The notes under the pieces: model-generated
Seen by the model: only the letters and a program-made list of their open reading frames with translations
Databases searched by the model: none
What the model was told of the DNA's origin: nothing
Origin: Raffaelea ambrosiae
Lineage: Eukaryota; Ascomycota; Sordariomycetes; Ophiostomatales; Ophiostomataceae
Reading direction: 5' to 3'
Length of the DNA: 64,000 bases
Assembly (NCBI GenBank): GCA_002778195.1
Contig: PCDI01000004.1
Coordinates: 2,888,226 to 2,952,225, forward strand
Shown: piece by piece, positions 33,543-43,159 of the stretch
Layout: each line of letters opens with the position of its first letter
How positions within the stretch are numbered: position 1 is the first letter of the stretch
Position numbers and translations under genes: made by a program

Positions 33543-34856
33543 TTACTCCTGCACCTTGATGACGATCTTGCCCTTGGCACGCTTGGTCGCCAGCTTTTCG
33601 TAGGCCTGGGGAAGAGGTTAGTCGTTCGTGTCCAGACGCTGGCAACTGTTCAGAAGGAAGGATACAAAGAAACAAAGAAGGGACAGCAACGGCCCAGACC
33701 CAGAACGTACCTGGACCACGTCCGCAAACCCGTACGCCGCGTCCACCGACACGTCCCGCAGAATGCCCTGGCGCACCCACGCCGCCACCGCCCGCGCCCG
33801 CGCCCCCGTCGGCAGCAGCTCCCGGATCTTGTAGGTCCGCGGCGTGCCCCCCAGCGCCCGCGGCAGCAGCTTGTTCACCACAAACGGCACCACCCCCATC
33901 GTCGGCCCGCCCACAATGCACACCACCGCCCCGTCCGCCGCCAGGTAGCCCGTGCTCTGCCGGAACAGCGCCTGGTCGCCCACGCAGTCCACAATCAGGT
34001 CCAGGTTGTGGGCGCCGCCGTACGTGCGCGCCAGGTGCTGGGGGAGCGGAGCCACCGCCTGGTAGTCGACCACCTCGTCCGCGCCCATGCTCCGGACCAG
34101 CGCCGCGTTCGCCGACGAGCACACGCCCACCACGTGCGACGCGCCCAGCCGCTTGGCCGCCTGCACGACCAGCGCGCCCACGCCGCCGCTGGCGCCGTTG
34201 ACCAGCACCCGGGGGCCTTTTGGGGCCTCGCTCGCTTGGTCCTGGGGGTCCTGGGGGTCCTGGAGGTCCTCGCCCGCTTGGCCCCTTCCGCCCGCTTGGT
34301 CGCTTCCGCTCGCCTTCGAGCCCCGCGCCCGCCGCGCCCAGACGGCCTCCGCGGCCGGGTCCGCCAGGATCATGTGCGCCGTCTGGCCCGCGATGCCAAA
34401 GAACCCCGCCGCCTCCGTGTCCGACAGCGCCGGGGGCGGACGCACCACCAGATCCGCCGGCACCGTGATGTACTCGGCCAGCGTGCCGTGGCCCGTGGCC
34501 ACCAGGCTGGCGGCCAGCGCGCCGGCGACGCGGGTGCCCACGGCCAGCGGCGCCTCCGCATGGGCCGGCACGGCCGCGGCCGCGGGGCCCAGCTGCACGA
34601 TCTCGCCGACAAAGTCGAGCCCCGGCGTGGCGACGCGACGAAAGGGCAGCCAGGTGGGGAAGACGTGCATGAACGCGAGGTCGGCCGGGTTGAGGGCGGC
34701 GAGCGTCACGCGGACGAGGATCTGGGCGCCGGTGGGCGCATGGGGGCCGGTGGCGCTGGCGGCCTCGGCGGGCGACGACGGGCCCGGGCGGTCGTCCTGG
34801 AGGGCCAGGGCCTGGCCGGGGGCGGTGGTGTTCTTGACGACGACCCAAGCCTTCAT
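33543..34856 (-). CDS. Quinone-oxidoreductase-like medium-chain reductase with internal repeat insertion
   Basis: Two exons, 33711-34856 and 33543-33605, encode 402 residues. The 105-nt intron has a GTACGT donor and a CCCAG end, and exon 2 supplies AYEKLATKRAKGKIVIKVQE, the usual family C-terminus. The GroES-like part opens with MKAWVVVKNT and has LAALNPADLAF and ATPGLDFVGEIVQLGP. The NADPH-binding motif is VLVNGASGGVGALVVQAAKR (about 218-237). Between the two halves, residues about 175-213 form a hydrophilic insertion rich in Gly, Gln, Asp and Pro. Its DNA contains a nine-base tandem repeat at about 34241-34268. Such enzymes reduce quinones or enones; the substrate is unknown. Catalytic zinc ligands are not seen. 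Confidence 0.88.
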
Positions 34857-35677
34857 GGTTGGGGTGGTTTTTTTTTTGAGGAAAAGGGGGGGGGGGGGGG
34901 TGGGAGATGTTTTTGGGTTCTGCTCAAAAGCGACTCGGGCGCTGAGCTTGACAAAGAAACGTGCTTGGCTTGTTGCTGTTCTTGTCTGGGTTTGGGTTCT
35001 GGTTCTGGTTCCGTCTGGGGTCTCTTTCGTGTTCAAGAAGCTTGGTGAAGCTGGAGCTCCAAATTAAAGTGGGACAGGAAAAGCCAATATCTTGGAAGCT
35101 CCCAACCCCCTCCAACGTCTTCCAAAACACCGTGCCGCTTCATTTATATGTATGTACTCCGCTCCCCCCAAAGCGACACGTAGTACAGGCAAGATGCGCC
35201 GAAACACCAGAGAGGGATGGCTTGCTGGGGTTTCGGAGTGCGTTGCGTTTCGCATCGAGGGGGTCAAGGAGCCAAACAAGAGCTCCTGAAAAGACGGGAG
35301 AAAGCTCGAGCTCAGAACGCCCCCCCCCCAAAATTACCACTGTTCTACTCGTACCGTCTCCACTGTGCGTGTGAAGGAGTACCTGCTCTAACGATCTGAT
35401 TGGCTCACCTATTTCTCAACGGACGATGGTCGCATTTCGACATGTGATTGGCCGCATACTGGCAAAGGCCTCGCACGTTCTTTGTCGTCCAGGAACACCC
35501 GCCGGTGTCGTCGCCATGGTCAACATGTATTCGAAGCAAGGTTTCCCACCCGTATTAAGTACACTGTAGCAGTCTAGGATATCGTTGTGTGTGGTCATAC
35601 ATTTTGTCCGCCAGGAGAGTCTGTCTCTTCTTCGTCTTCTTTCCGTCCTTCTCGTTCTTTCCTCTCGCCATTCGTCC
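34857..35677. other. Intergenic, promoter of the quinone-reductase-like gene
   Basis: Contains a G13-like run near 34887-34900, a C9 run near 35321 and a TACTCGTA octamer at 35346. No gene is recognised. Confidence 0.5.
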
Positions 35678-37830
35678 CTATGCACTCGCCATGGCCGCCT
35701 TTTTGAACTTGCCATAGTCGACCACGCAGCTCTCCTTGCGGGCCTTCTCGGCGGCAAAGACGAGCAGATGCGAGTTGAGAATATCGTCGGCCGTGACGCC
35801 GAGCTGGGTCTGGTCCTCGTCGGCCACGGACTTGACAAAGGCGCGAGCGAGGCCGATGTCGCCGCCGCCGTGGTAGCCGCCCTCGAGCTTGGGCGCGTAG
35901 TGCTTCTTTGTCCGCGTGAGGAAGTCGAAGACATCCTGTGGGGGGGTTAGTGAAAGAAGAAATGAAAAGAGAAGAAGAGAAGAGGAGAAAGACAAACTTA
36001 CAAAGGTGGCCATGTTGCCAATCAACTCGCCCTTGGTGCCCTGGATTTGGGTCATCCGCTCACACTCGGCCTCGGTGACTACAAGGGTTAGTGATGGTGC
36101 CTTTTCTCCTTTTTTTTCTTCCTCAGAAAAAAAGGAGCACCTACATGCAGACATTGTGATCGAGGCAGTGACACCGCCTTCGTACTCCACGTTGACGACC
36201 TGGTGGTCGACCACGTCGTTGTCGGACTCGTACACACACCGGCCGTAGTTGGTGGTCTTGAGGGCTTCGGTGATGTTTTCAATGTCAAGGACCTCGGCAT
36301 TGACGAATTTGGCTGCCCACTGGGGGAGGTTAGAGACAGGGGACCGAGATAGAAACAAGAAACGAAAAGAAGAAAGAAGTGTGACATCAACGGTATGGAC
36401 CTGCCTTGGTCTGGTTCGTCGCAACGGTGTCGAGATAAATCTTCTTGGCACTCCAGACGCAGTTCTTCTCGCCTGCGCAGTCGAGACAGGTCGTGGCCGC
36501 GCCCGCCTCGACGGGCTTGCGCGACTTTTTGAAGTGGCCAATGGAGCCAAAGGAGTGCACCTTGGACGGTGTGAGGCCGTCGAGGTAGAAGCTGACAATG
36601 TCGATATCACTATGCGGGGGAAAAGAGTCAGTGAGTGTCACCTTGTTCCGTAGTTTCCGGTGTCCCCCCCCCCCCCCCTTTTTTTTTTGGCATGCTAACG
36701 CAGAACAGAAACAAGGCTGAAGAGAGCCAGCCGCATGGAGAATCCGCCACCACATCGGGTGACGGATCCATGGGATGGCCCGAGTACGTACTGGCAGCAC
36801 TTGGTCATGAGGGCAAAGGAGCAGTCGGCCTCCCTGTGCCAGTTGCCACGCACATAGGAATGGACGAAATGCTGGTTGCCGACGGGCTCGATGTGCTGGA
36901 TGTTGATGATCTCGCCGAGGGCGCCCGAGTCGATGACGTCCTTGACCGCACGGTTGTACGGGGAATACCGGAGGACTTTGTGGCCCGTTTGTTAGTGACG
37001 GCCAGACACAAAAGGCAACGCAGGATCACCTCGGTCGTGCTTACCGTGCCCCATGCCAAAGACCTTGGGGCGGGGCACGTCGGTGACGCTCCGGACCATC
37101 TGCACGCAGTCGGCGACGGTCGTGGCCATGGGCTTCTCGCACAGGATGTGGTAGCCCAGCCGGGAGAAGTCCTCGACGGCCTCGGCATGGAGGTGGTCCT
37201 GTTTGTCGGGTCAGTCCTTGTTCCACGGATGGCGGCGCCATCCGCATCCGGGTCGGGCTCACCAGCACGGCAATGATCACGGCATCGGCAATCCTGCCTT
37301 TGGCCGCCAGGGCCTTCCAGTTTGCGAATTGAAGCTCTTCCGGGATCCTGTTCAGTTGTTTGTTAACTTGAAGCGTTTCTTTTTTGATTTTTATTGGCAA
37401 CTCGAACAGTGTGGTCTCTTCTCGTACTTGTGATCCCGCGAGAACACTGTTCTCCGGAAGCGAACAGGCTCGGCGACGGCCACGACTTTGGCCAGTGTTG
37501 GGTTGGCCAGGGCATACTCAGAATAGGTCTACGGGGTGGCGAAGAGGAGTCAGCGCACAGGGTCACTGGGGGGGAAGGGGGGAGGAAGTTGCGAGACAAC
37601 GGCTCTCCTCTCCCGTCGAAAACAATGCGCACACGCCCAAAATCTCACGATCTTGAACCTACAACACCGCGGCTGCCAGCACCGACGACGACAATCGTCA
37701 CGGGCTTTGCAGAGTCGCCATTGGTACCGTTGGTATGGCCGTTGGTATAGCCATTGGTATGGCCATTGGTATGGCCATTGGTGTGGCCATTGGTGTGGCC
37801 ATTTGCTTCGGGGGCAACGTCCAGGGCCAT
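35678..37830 (-). CDS. Gfo/Idh/MocA-family NAD(P)-dependent oxidoreductase, nine exons
   Basis: Exons on the minus strand are 37663-37830, 37428-37528, 37263-37347, 37045-37198, 36792-36975, 36405-36609, 36145-36319, 36002-36078 and 35678-35935, giving 468 residues. Every join keeps frame and family sequence. The family oxidises or reduces sugars and related polyols with NAD(P). After a repeated NGHT segment (residues 10-38), the Rossmann motif VVVGAGSRG lies at about 47-55. The conserved CEKPMATT (EKP about 139-141) and YGRCVYESDNDVVDHQVVN segments are present. Intron 6 starts with GC (AAG|GCAGGT) if the Trp that homologues have after this point is kept; a GT alternative using a downstream acceptor would drop it. 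The substrate is unknown. Confidence 0.86.
37724..37802 (-). repeat. 12-nt coding repeat (NGHT) at the N-terminus of the Gfo/Idh/MocA gene
   Basis: Six to seven units of 12 nt (plus-strand unit GGTATGGCCATT with variants) encode NGHTNGHTNGHT-type sequence ahead of the Rossmann fold. Confidence 0.85.
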
Positions 37831-40379
37831 GTTGATTGTGTGGTAGTATCTCACTGTCTTATCTGTTCCTTGATCCAGTGTGGGGGGGGGCTGACGGTTT
37901 GAGAAAGCGGGAAAACGGGCTGAGAGAAGACAAAAAAGCAATGTCGCAGCCTCTCTTATAAAATGGTCCCTTTTTCAGATGATATCGTCTATTTCCATGT
38001 CCCATCAAGAAAACCCGAGAGAACGGATCGCGAACGGCAATATGGACGAAGCGACCGGCGGTGAGTAATGGCGGCAGTTTTATTGGAAGACGGACGGAAG
38101 ACCGGTCGGGTTTGGTCCGTTGGGGGGGGGGGTTTCCTAGTGCAACGTACCGGAGTGCCAAACAGGCCAGACAGGCCAACCAGGCCAAACAGCCTCGGCG
38201 GAGGGGTCAGGCCATCCCAGCTCTGGGCCTCGGAACCGTGCTACGACGGGCTCTGGCCGGATTGGGATGGGTTTGAGGTCAGAGGATGGTGGCCACAATG
38301 ATAATGCATACTATGTACTATAGTACATAGTAGTTATAGTAGTTGCTCGTAGTTGGTACTGTGTGGCTCGTATGGCTGGCCCAATAATCTGTCCCAGGAC
38401 AAAGTACGAGACAAAGCAAAGCAGGCCAAGATGGGTAATTACCTAGACAAGGAACAGCCTACCGCGTGCGCGGCGATCCAAATCTACATACGACACGCCA
38501 AAAAAGATACGGCGCGGACCCTCTACCCCTCTAAGCCGCCCCCCCCAATCCCCCTAACAATCGAGCGCCCCCCGTAGGAAACAACCAGAGAGCCATCGAC
38601 CGAAAAATCAAAGAAGAACCGACAGAAATATCCAGCCGAAAAAGACGGCAGGGCGGGATGACCAAGGCTGAGCCGTCAGACTGGTAAGACGCTCGTGATT
38701 CCGTGTCCTGCCCCTTTTCTTAGGTGTCGCGTCCTGCCATCTCTCCCCAACGACACCACCCACCGGTTCACGAGTGACAACGCCATGACACGTTTCCATG
38801 GGGTACGATTTTTAGGCAAGTTGCGTCGGGCAACCACCCAGTAAAATTGCTTTTTGGGCCCTTTTTATTTTTATTTTTATTTTTGCCTCTGCAGACACCA
38901 CGCGACCGATTCCTGCGCTGCCAGAAAACGGCGCCTTCCCCCGGCCTCCCCCAATTGGGCCCCTCAGATACGATAGAGACCAGATAGGGGGGGGGGTACA
39001 CTAGGGCACGAAGCTAGGCCGCGGTAGACCCAACAACTAACTGCTCTGCCCGTCCGTCCAGCACTCGTACAGGCGTTGGTCGTACTATGTAAAAAAAGAA
39101 CTTCCCTGCGGCCGTTCCTTCCCCGCAAGTCGTATCCTTCCCATGTACGAGTACGTATTATCGTCAGACTCAACACAGACTAGGGGGGGTCCCAGTTTTG
39201 ATACACACTAGATCCAAATCTGACGGGGCCCTGCTGCCAGCCACTCAGAGGCTGTGCTCCTGCGCGACCCTTATCATTCAAATCTCCCCCCTCCCCCCCC
39301 CCGGGGGGCGGCTGCGGCTGGTGCTTGCTGGCCTGGATGTTGTTCTGCGTGTCCTTCCTTTCGCAGCCACCAGTGACCACCACCAGTCCCATGCAGGGTC
39401 TCCACATTGCAACGTAGCACCAGAGCCCAAAAAACAAAATAAAATAAAAAAACAAGGTGTCGGTTATCAGTTCGCCGTGCACTTTAGATTTGGTGTTGTT
39501 TCCTTCTTTTTGCTGTGCGCTCGCTCGGTCGTGCCGTGTGCATCCATCTCTCTCGGCCTTTTCCCATCTGCTACATAGCTAAGTATGCACGAGGACCACC
39601 AATGCCATCCATCCCCCATCCCGCTGTCTTCCCATGCGGTCTCCTTCGCCTCATCCTTGCCTCATCGATGGATGGGGCATCCTAGTACGACAGAGTACGA
39701 GTAGCTGCGCCCATAGTCAGCAGTAGTACGTACTATGTAGCAGGAAACAAAGGTTAATACGACCCACCCGCGTTGGTTGTTGTACACGGTATCTTTTGGG
39801 GGGGGGAGGGGGCCTTTTTTCTCCCCCCTACTCGTATGCAGCTCCATGGACCTGGAACCAGGGCTGGTCCAGCTGGGCGAGCAAGGCCGAGATTGGGCCA
39901 TGCAATGTTGCCCTTGCCTTCGCTCGCTTGTTCCCATTTGTCCATTTGCCCTGGGCCCTTTTACCTCTTTCCCTTTTTATATGCGACAAGGCGCGGGTGC
40001 GGACCGATAAATAAAAAGAATATATGACCCCGGAAGGACGTTCCTTTGGGGGGATGCCGGACAGCATCGACGAAACTTTATTCGACATCCTCCGCGTCTT
40101 TTTCTTTTTTAAACCTCGCCTAGATTCTTCTTTTTTTGTTCTACTCTCTCCCTCTCCCTGTCCCCCGCTTCTTCTCTTTCTTTCTTTCGTTCCGTCTCCC
40201 CTTCCTCCCCGATTTCTAGGATCTGTGTAGGCGCATCGGGTCAAGCATCAAGAAAAAACCGTTCGCACAGATCGTAGCGCGTCGCTTACGGAAAGAGTCT
40301 AACCCCAAGCCGATTTCTTGCATTTCCTGTTTCGCTTTCTCGGTTTAAGCATAAACAGAAGGGCGCCTCCAACGCGACA
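37831..40379. other. 2.5-kb intergenic region rich in short palindromic motifs
   Basis: This spacer between two divergent genes has a 24-nt perfect palindrome at 38309-38332, a shorter palindrome TAGTACGTACTA near 39724-39735 and several TACTCGTA and ACTATGTA copies. G/C runs occur near 38123, 38530, 38990 and 39290. Pyrimidine tracts precede the transporter start at 40380. No coding gene is recognised. Confidence 0.5.
38309..38332. repeat. Perfect 24-nt palindrome
   Basis: The left arm TACTATGTACTA is followed immediately by its exact reverse complement TAGTACATAGTA, with no spacer. Confidence 0.95.
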
Positions 40380-42167
40380 ATGAAGGGACTCGCCGGTCTC
40401 AAGTACGGGCGGTTTCGCTGTAAGTCGTCTTTTGATTTTCTGTGTATTGTTTCTGTTTCGCCCTGCCTCTTTTCTGTGAATCGTTTCTGTTTCGCCCTGC
40501 CTCCACTCCTGTCTTTTTTTTTTGTTTCTCCTTTTCCCAGCTCTCCCTGTGCTCCAAAAGACGGTGCTAGTCTCGCTCGACTGCCTGCATAACGCCACTG
40601 GCTAACCTTTTTTCTCCAGACAACTCGCCATGGACGCAGGTCACGCTCATGGGCTTTGTCGCCTTCTGCTCCGTCGGTCTGTTCAGCGCCATCTCCAATC
40701 TGGGTGCCGGTGGTACCCAGGATGTCCAGCTGAGTGACACGGCCAACAGTGTCCTGTATGCCTGCTTCTTCCTCGGCGGTTTCTTTGCCGGCTCCGTCAA
40801 CGTGAGTTTGGGCAACCAGCAGAACTTTTTTTCCCCCTCCCTGTTTCCTCATTTTGTCCTCGTACTCACATTGTCTCGCAGAACATCTTGGGTCCTCGTC
40901 TCACGCTCTCCCTCGGCTGTACTGGCTACTCGCTCTATGTCGGCTCTCTGTGGTGCTTCCAGGTCAATGGCACGCGCTGGTTCCTCATTTTCGCCGGCGC
41001 CGTCCTCGGCTTCACAGCCTCCCTGCTGTGGGCCGCCCAGGGCTCCATCATGATGTCGTACCCCATGGAGAAGGACAAGGGCCGCTCCTTCACCCTGTTC
41101 TGGGCCATCTTCCAGCTCGGCACCCTCATGGGCTCCGCCATTGCCCTCGGCATCCAGTACAACAGCGACCTGCCCGCCGTCTCCACCACCGTCTACATTG
41201 TCTTTGTCGTCATCCAGCTCACGTCCATCGGCACCAGCTGGCTGCTGCTGTCGCCCGAGCAGGTCATCCGCGGCGACGGCACCCTGGTCGAGCTCGAGGC
41301 CTCGCTCAACCCCCGCGAGGAGTTCCGCGAGTTTGTGCAGATGTTCAAGGACTGGCGCATGCTGGCCCTCTTCCCCATGTTCTTCTCGTCCAACTACTTC
41401 TACTCCTACCAGGGCGCCATCACCTCGTTCCTCTTCAACGGCCGCACCCGCGCCCTCGTCGCCCTGCTGACCGGTGTCGGCTCCATCCTCGGCTCCCTCC
41501 TCATCGGCCTCATCACCGACAACCTGCCCTTTGGTCGCCGCATGCGTGCCGTTCTCGGCGCCGCCTTCGTCTTCTTCCTGACCTGCGGCATCTGGGGCGG
41601 CGGTCTCGGCCTGCAGGTGCATTTCGTCCGCGATCAGCTGGTCGTCCTCGGCAAGGAAGTGCCCTTTGACTGGACCGCCGCCAACACCGGCGGCCCCATC
41701 TTCCTGATGCTCGCCTACTACGTCGTCGATGCCACCTTCCAGGGCTTGGCCTACTACACCATGTCGTCTCTGACCAACGACTCCTTCAAGCTTGCCCGTA
41801 TGGCCGGCTACTACAAGGCCATCCAGTCTGCCGGCGCCGCCGTGTCCTTTGGCATGGATGCTGTCAAGGTGTGTACCTTTTTGTTTTGGTTCTTTTCTCT
41901 TGTCTCTTTTCCTTTTTTTTTCTTCTTTTTTTTTTCCTTTTGTCTCTGTAACCCACTAACTCGTATCTCCAGACCTCCTACCTTTGCGAGCACATTGTCT
42001 CATGGATGCTCATGATCGTCTCCATACCGCTGTGCCTGCTCGTCATCAATAGCATCCGTGAGACCAACTACGACGTCGAGGAGGTCGTCCATGTTACCGA
42101 CGACAAGGCCCAGGCCAACCGCATGACCATGGGTGAATCGTCGACCCCGGAGGATGCCAGGGCATAA
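40380..42167 (+). CDS. UNC93-like major facilitator transporter (complete)
   Basis: Four exons, 40380-40419, 40620-40801, 40882-41868 and 41973-42167, encode 467 residues. Introns have GTAAGT, GTGAGT and GTGTGT donors and CAG ends. About 11-12 hydrophobic helices are visible, including TLMGFVAFCSVGLFSAISNL, FLIFAGAVLGFTASLLWAAQ and GVGSILGSLLIGLITDNLPF. The family block GSIMMSYPMEKDKGRSFTLF is present. The C-terminus is hydrophilic (RETNYDVEEVVHVTDD). Fungal members of this DUF895/UNC93 group are plasma-membrane or vacuolar transporters of unproven substrate. A paralogue begins at position 989 on the opposite strand. Confidence 0.9.
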
Positions 42168-42898
42168 GGTGCAGGCTTTCTCTTCGTCTGATGTACATAC
42201 TTATTTTCTTCACTTTTTTTCTTGCCAGCTTTGAATCACGCGGAAATGTTCTAGAGGCATGCTATGGGAAGGGGGTGTCCTAGGAAATGCCTACCAGGGG
42301 AGTGAAAGGTAGACCGGGAAGGGGCCAATTAGACGTACACGAGAAAGAATAGGGGTCTTACTGTTACCCGGGCTGTTGCCATGCGAAAGAGCCAACCCAA
42401 CCGCCATTTGTCTCTTTTTTTGTCAGCAAGTCCGCTTGTCATATTCATGTCCCTCGTAGAAACAGGCCAAAAGAGGCCAGGAGAGGCTAATAATATCTAG
42501 ACCGAGCTGAAAGTTGCATTGGATGCTGTATGAAATTGTAAACAGATAGAAACAGTTCATATGGAATGAAGAAATCAACAAGAGGAAATGAAAAGAAAAG
42601 AATATGAGAAAAAAAAAAGATGTCCCTTCGCTTTATACAGTTTGGGCATTATCCACGCTCGTCTTTGGCTGCCCTTCCTTTCCGACCTGCTTCCCTTCAC
42701 GCATGGGGTAGTTCGACAGCGTATGTTAAGGCTCCCCTCTCGTTGTCGACCCTTCTGGTTTCATGAGAAACCCGTGTCATCCACCAGTGCATTCTTCGTT
42801 CTCAGCTGATATCGCGAGTCGACAAGACCGCTTGCTTGCTCGGTCTGGCCTCCGATGTTGATTCTCCGTGTCCCGCCTCGTTTCAGTACTGCGCCGTC
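42168..42898. other. Intergenic, convergent 3' regions
   Basis: A/T-rich 3' sequence of the transporter and of the small membrane protein gene. No gene is seen. Confidence 0.5.
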
Positions 42899-43159
42899 CT
42901 AGCGGCTGTTGATGGCCAGAATCACAAGGACAGCTGGCCATGGAATGGATAATATCAGAGCACCGATGAGAGAGAAGATGCCGGTACGGTTGTCGTCTCT
43001 GGGGCCGCGCCACCGATCAATGATCTGGCAGGTGGTAAAGATCATGCCGATAGCATAGACAGAGCCAGCCCAGGCAATGGCGAGGACGAGCTCGGCGAAA
43101 GCATCGGCACTGCTGATGACATCCTTGGACGTGTCTGGGAAGATGGGGTTGACTGCCAT
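42899..43159 (-). CDS. Small two-helix membrane protein, 86 residues, family not recognised
   Basis: The frame MAVNPIFPDTSKDVISSADA has two hydrophobic segments, about residues 23-45 (LVLAIAWAGSVYAIGMIF) and 61-83 (FSLIGALILSIPWPAVLVIL). A charged loop between them reads IDRWRGPRDDNRTG. GC-rich codon use and the clean two-helix layout, against A/T-rich flanks, support a real gene. No intron is needed. The cellular location is unknown; mitochondrial or ER membrane are both possible. Confidence 0.65.
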   Translation of the reverse strand: MAVNPIFPDTSKDVISSADAFAELVLAIAWAGSVYAIGMIFTTCQIIDRWRGPRDDNRTGIFSLIGALILSIPWPAVLVILAINSR

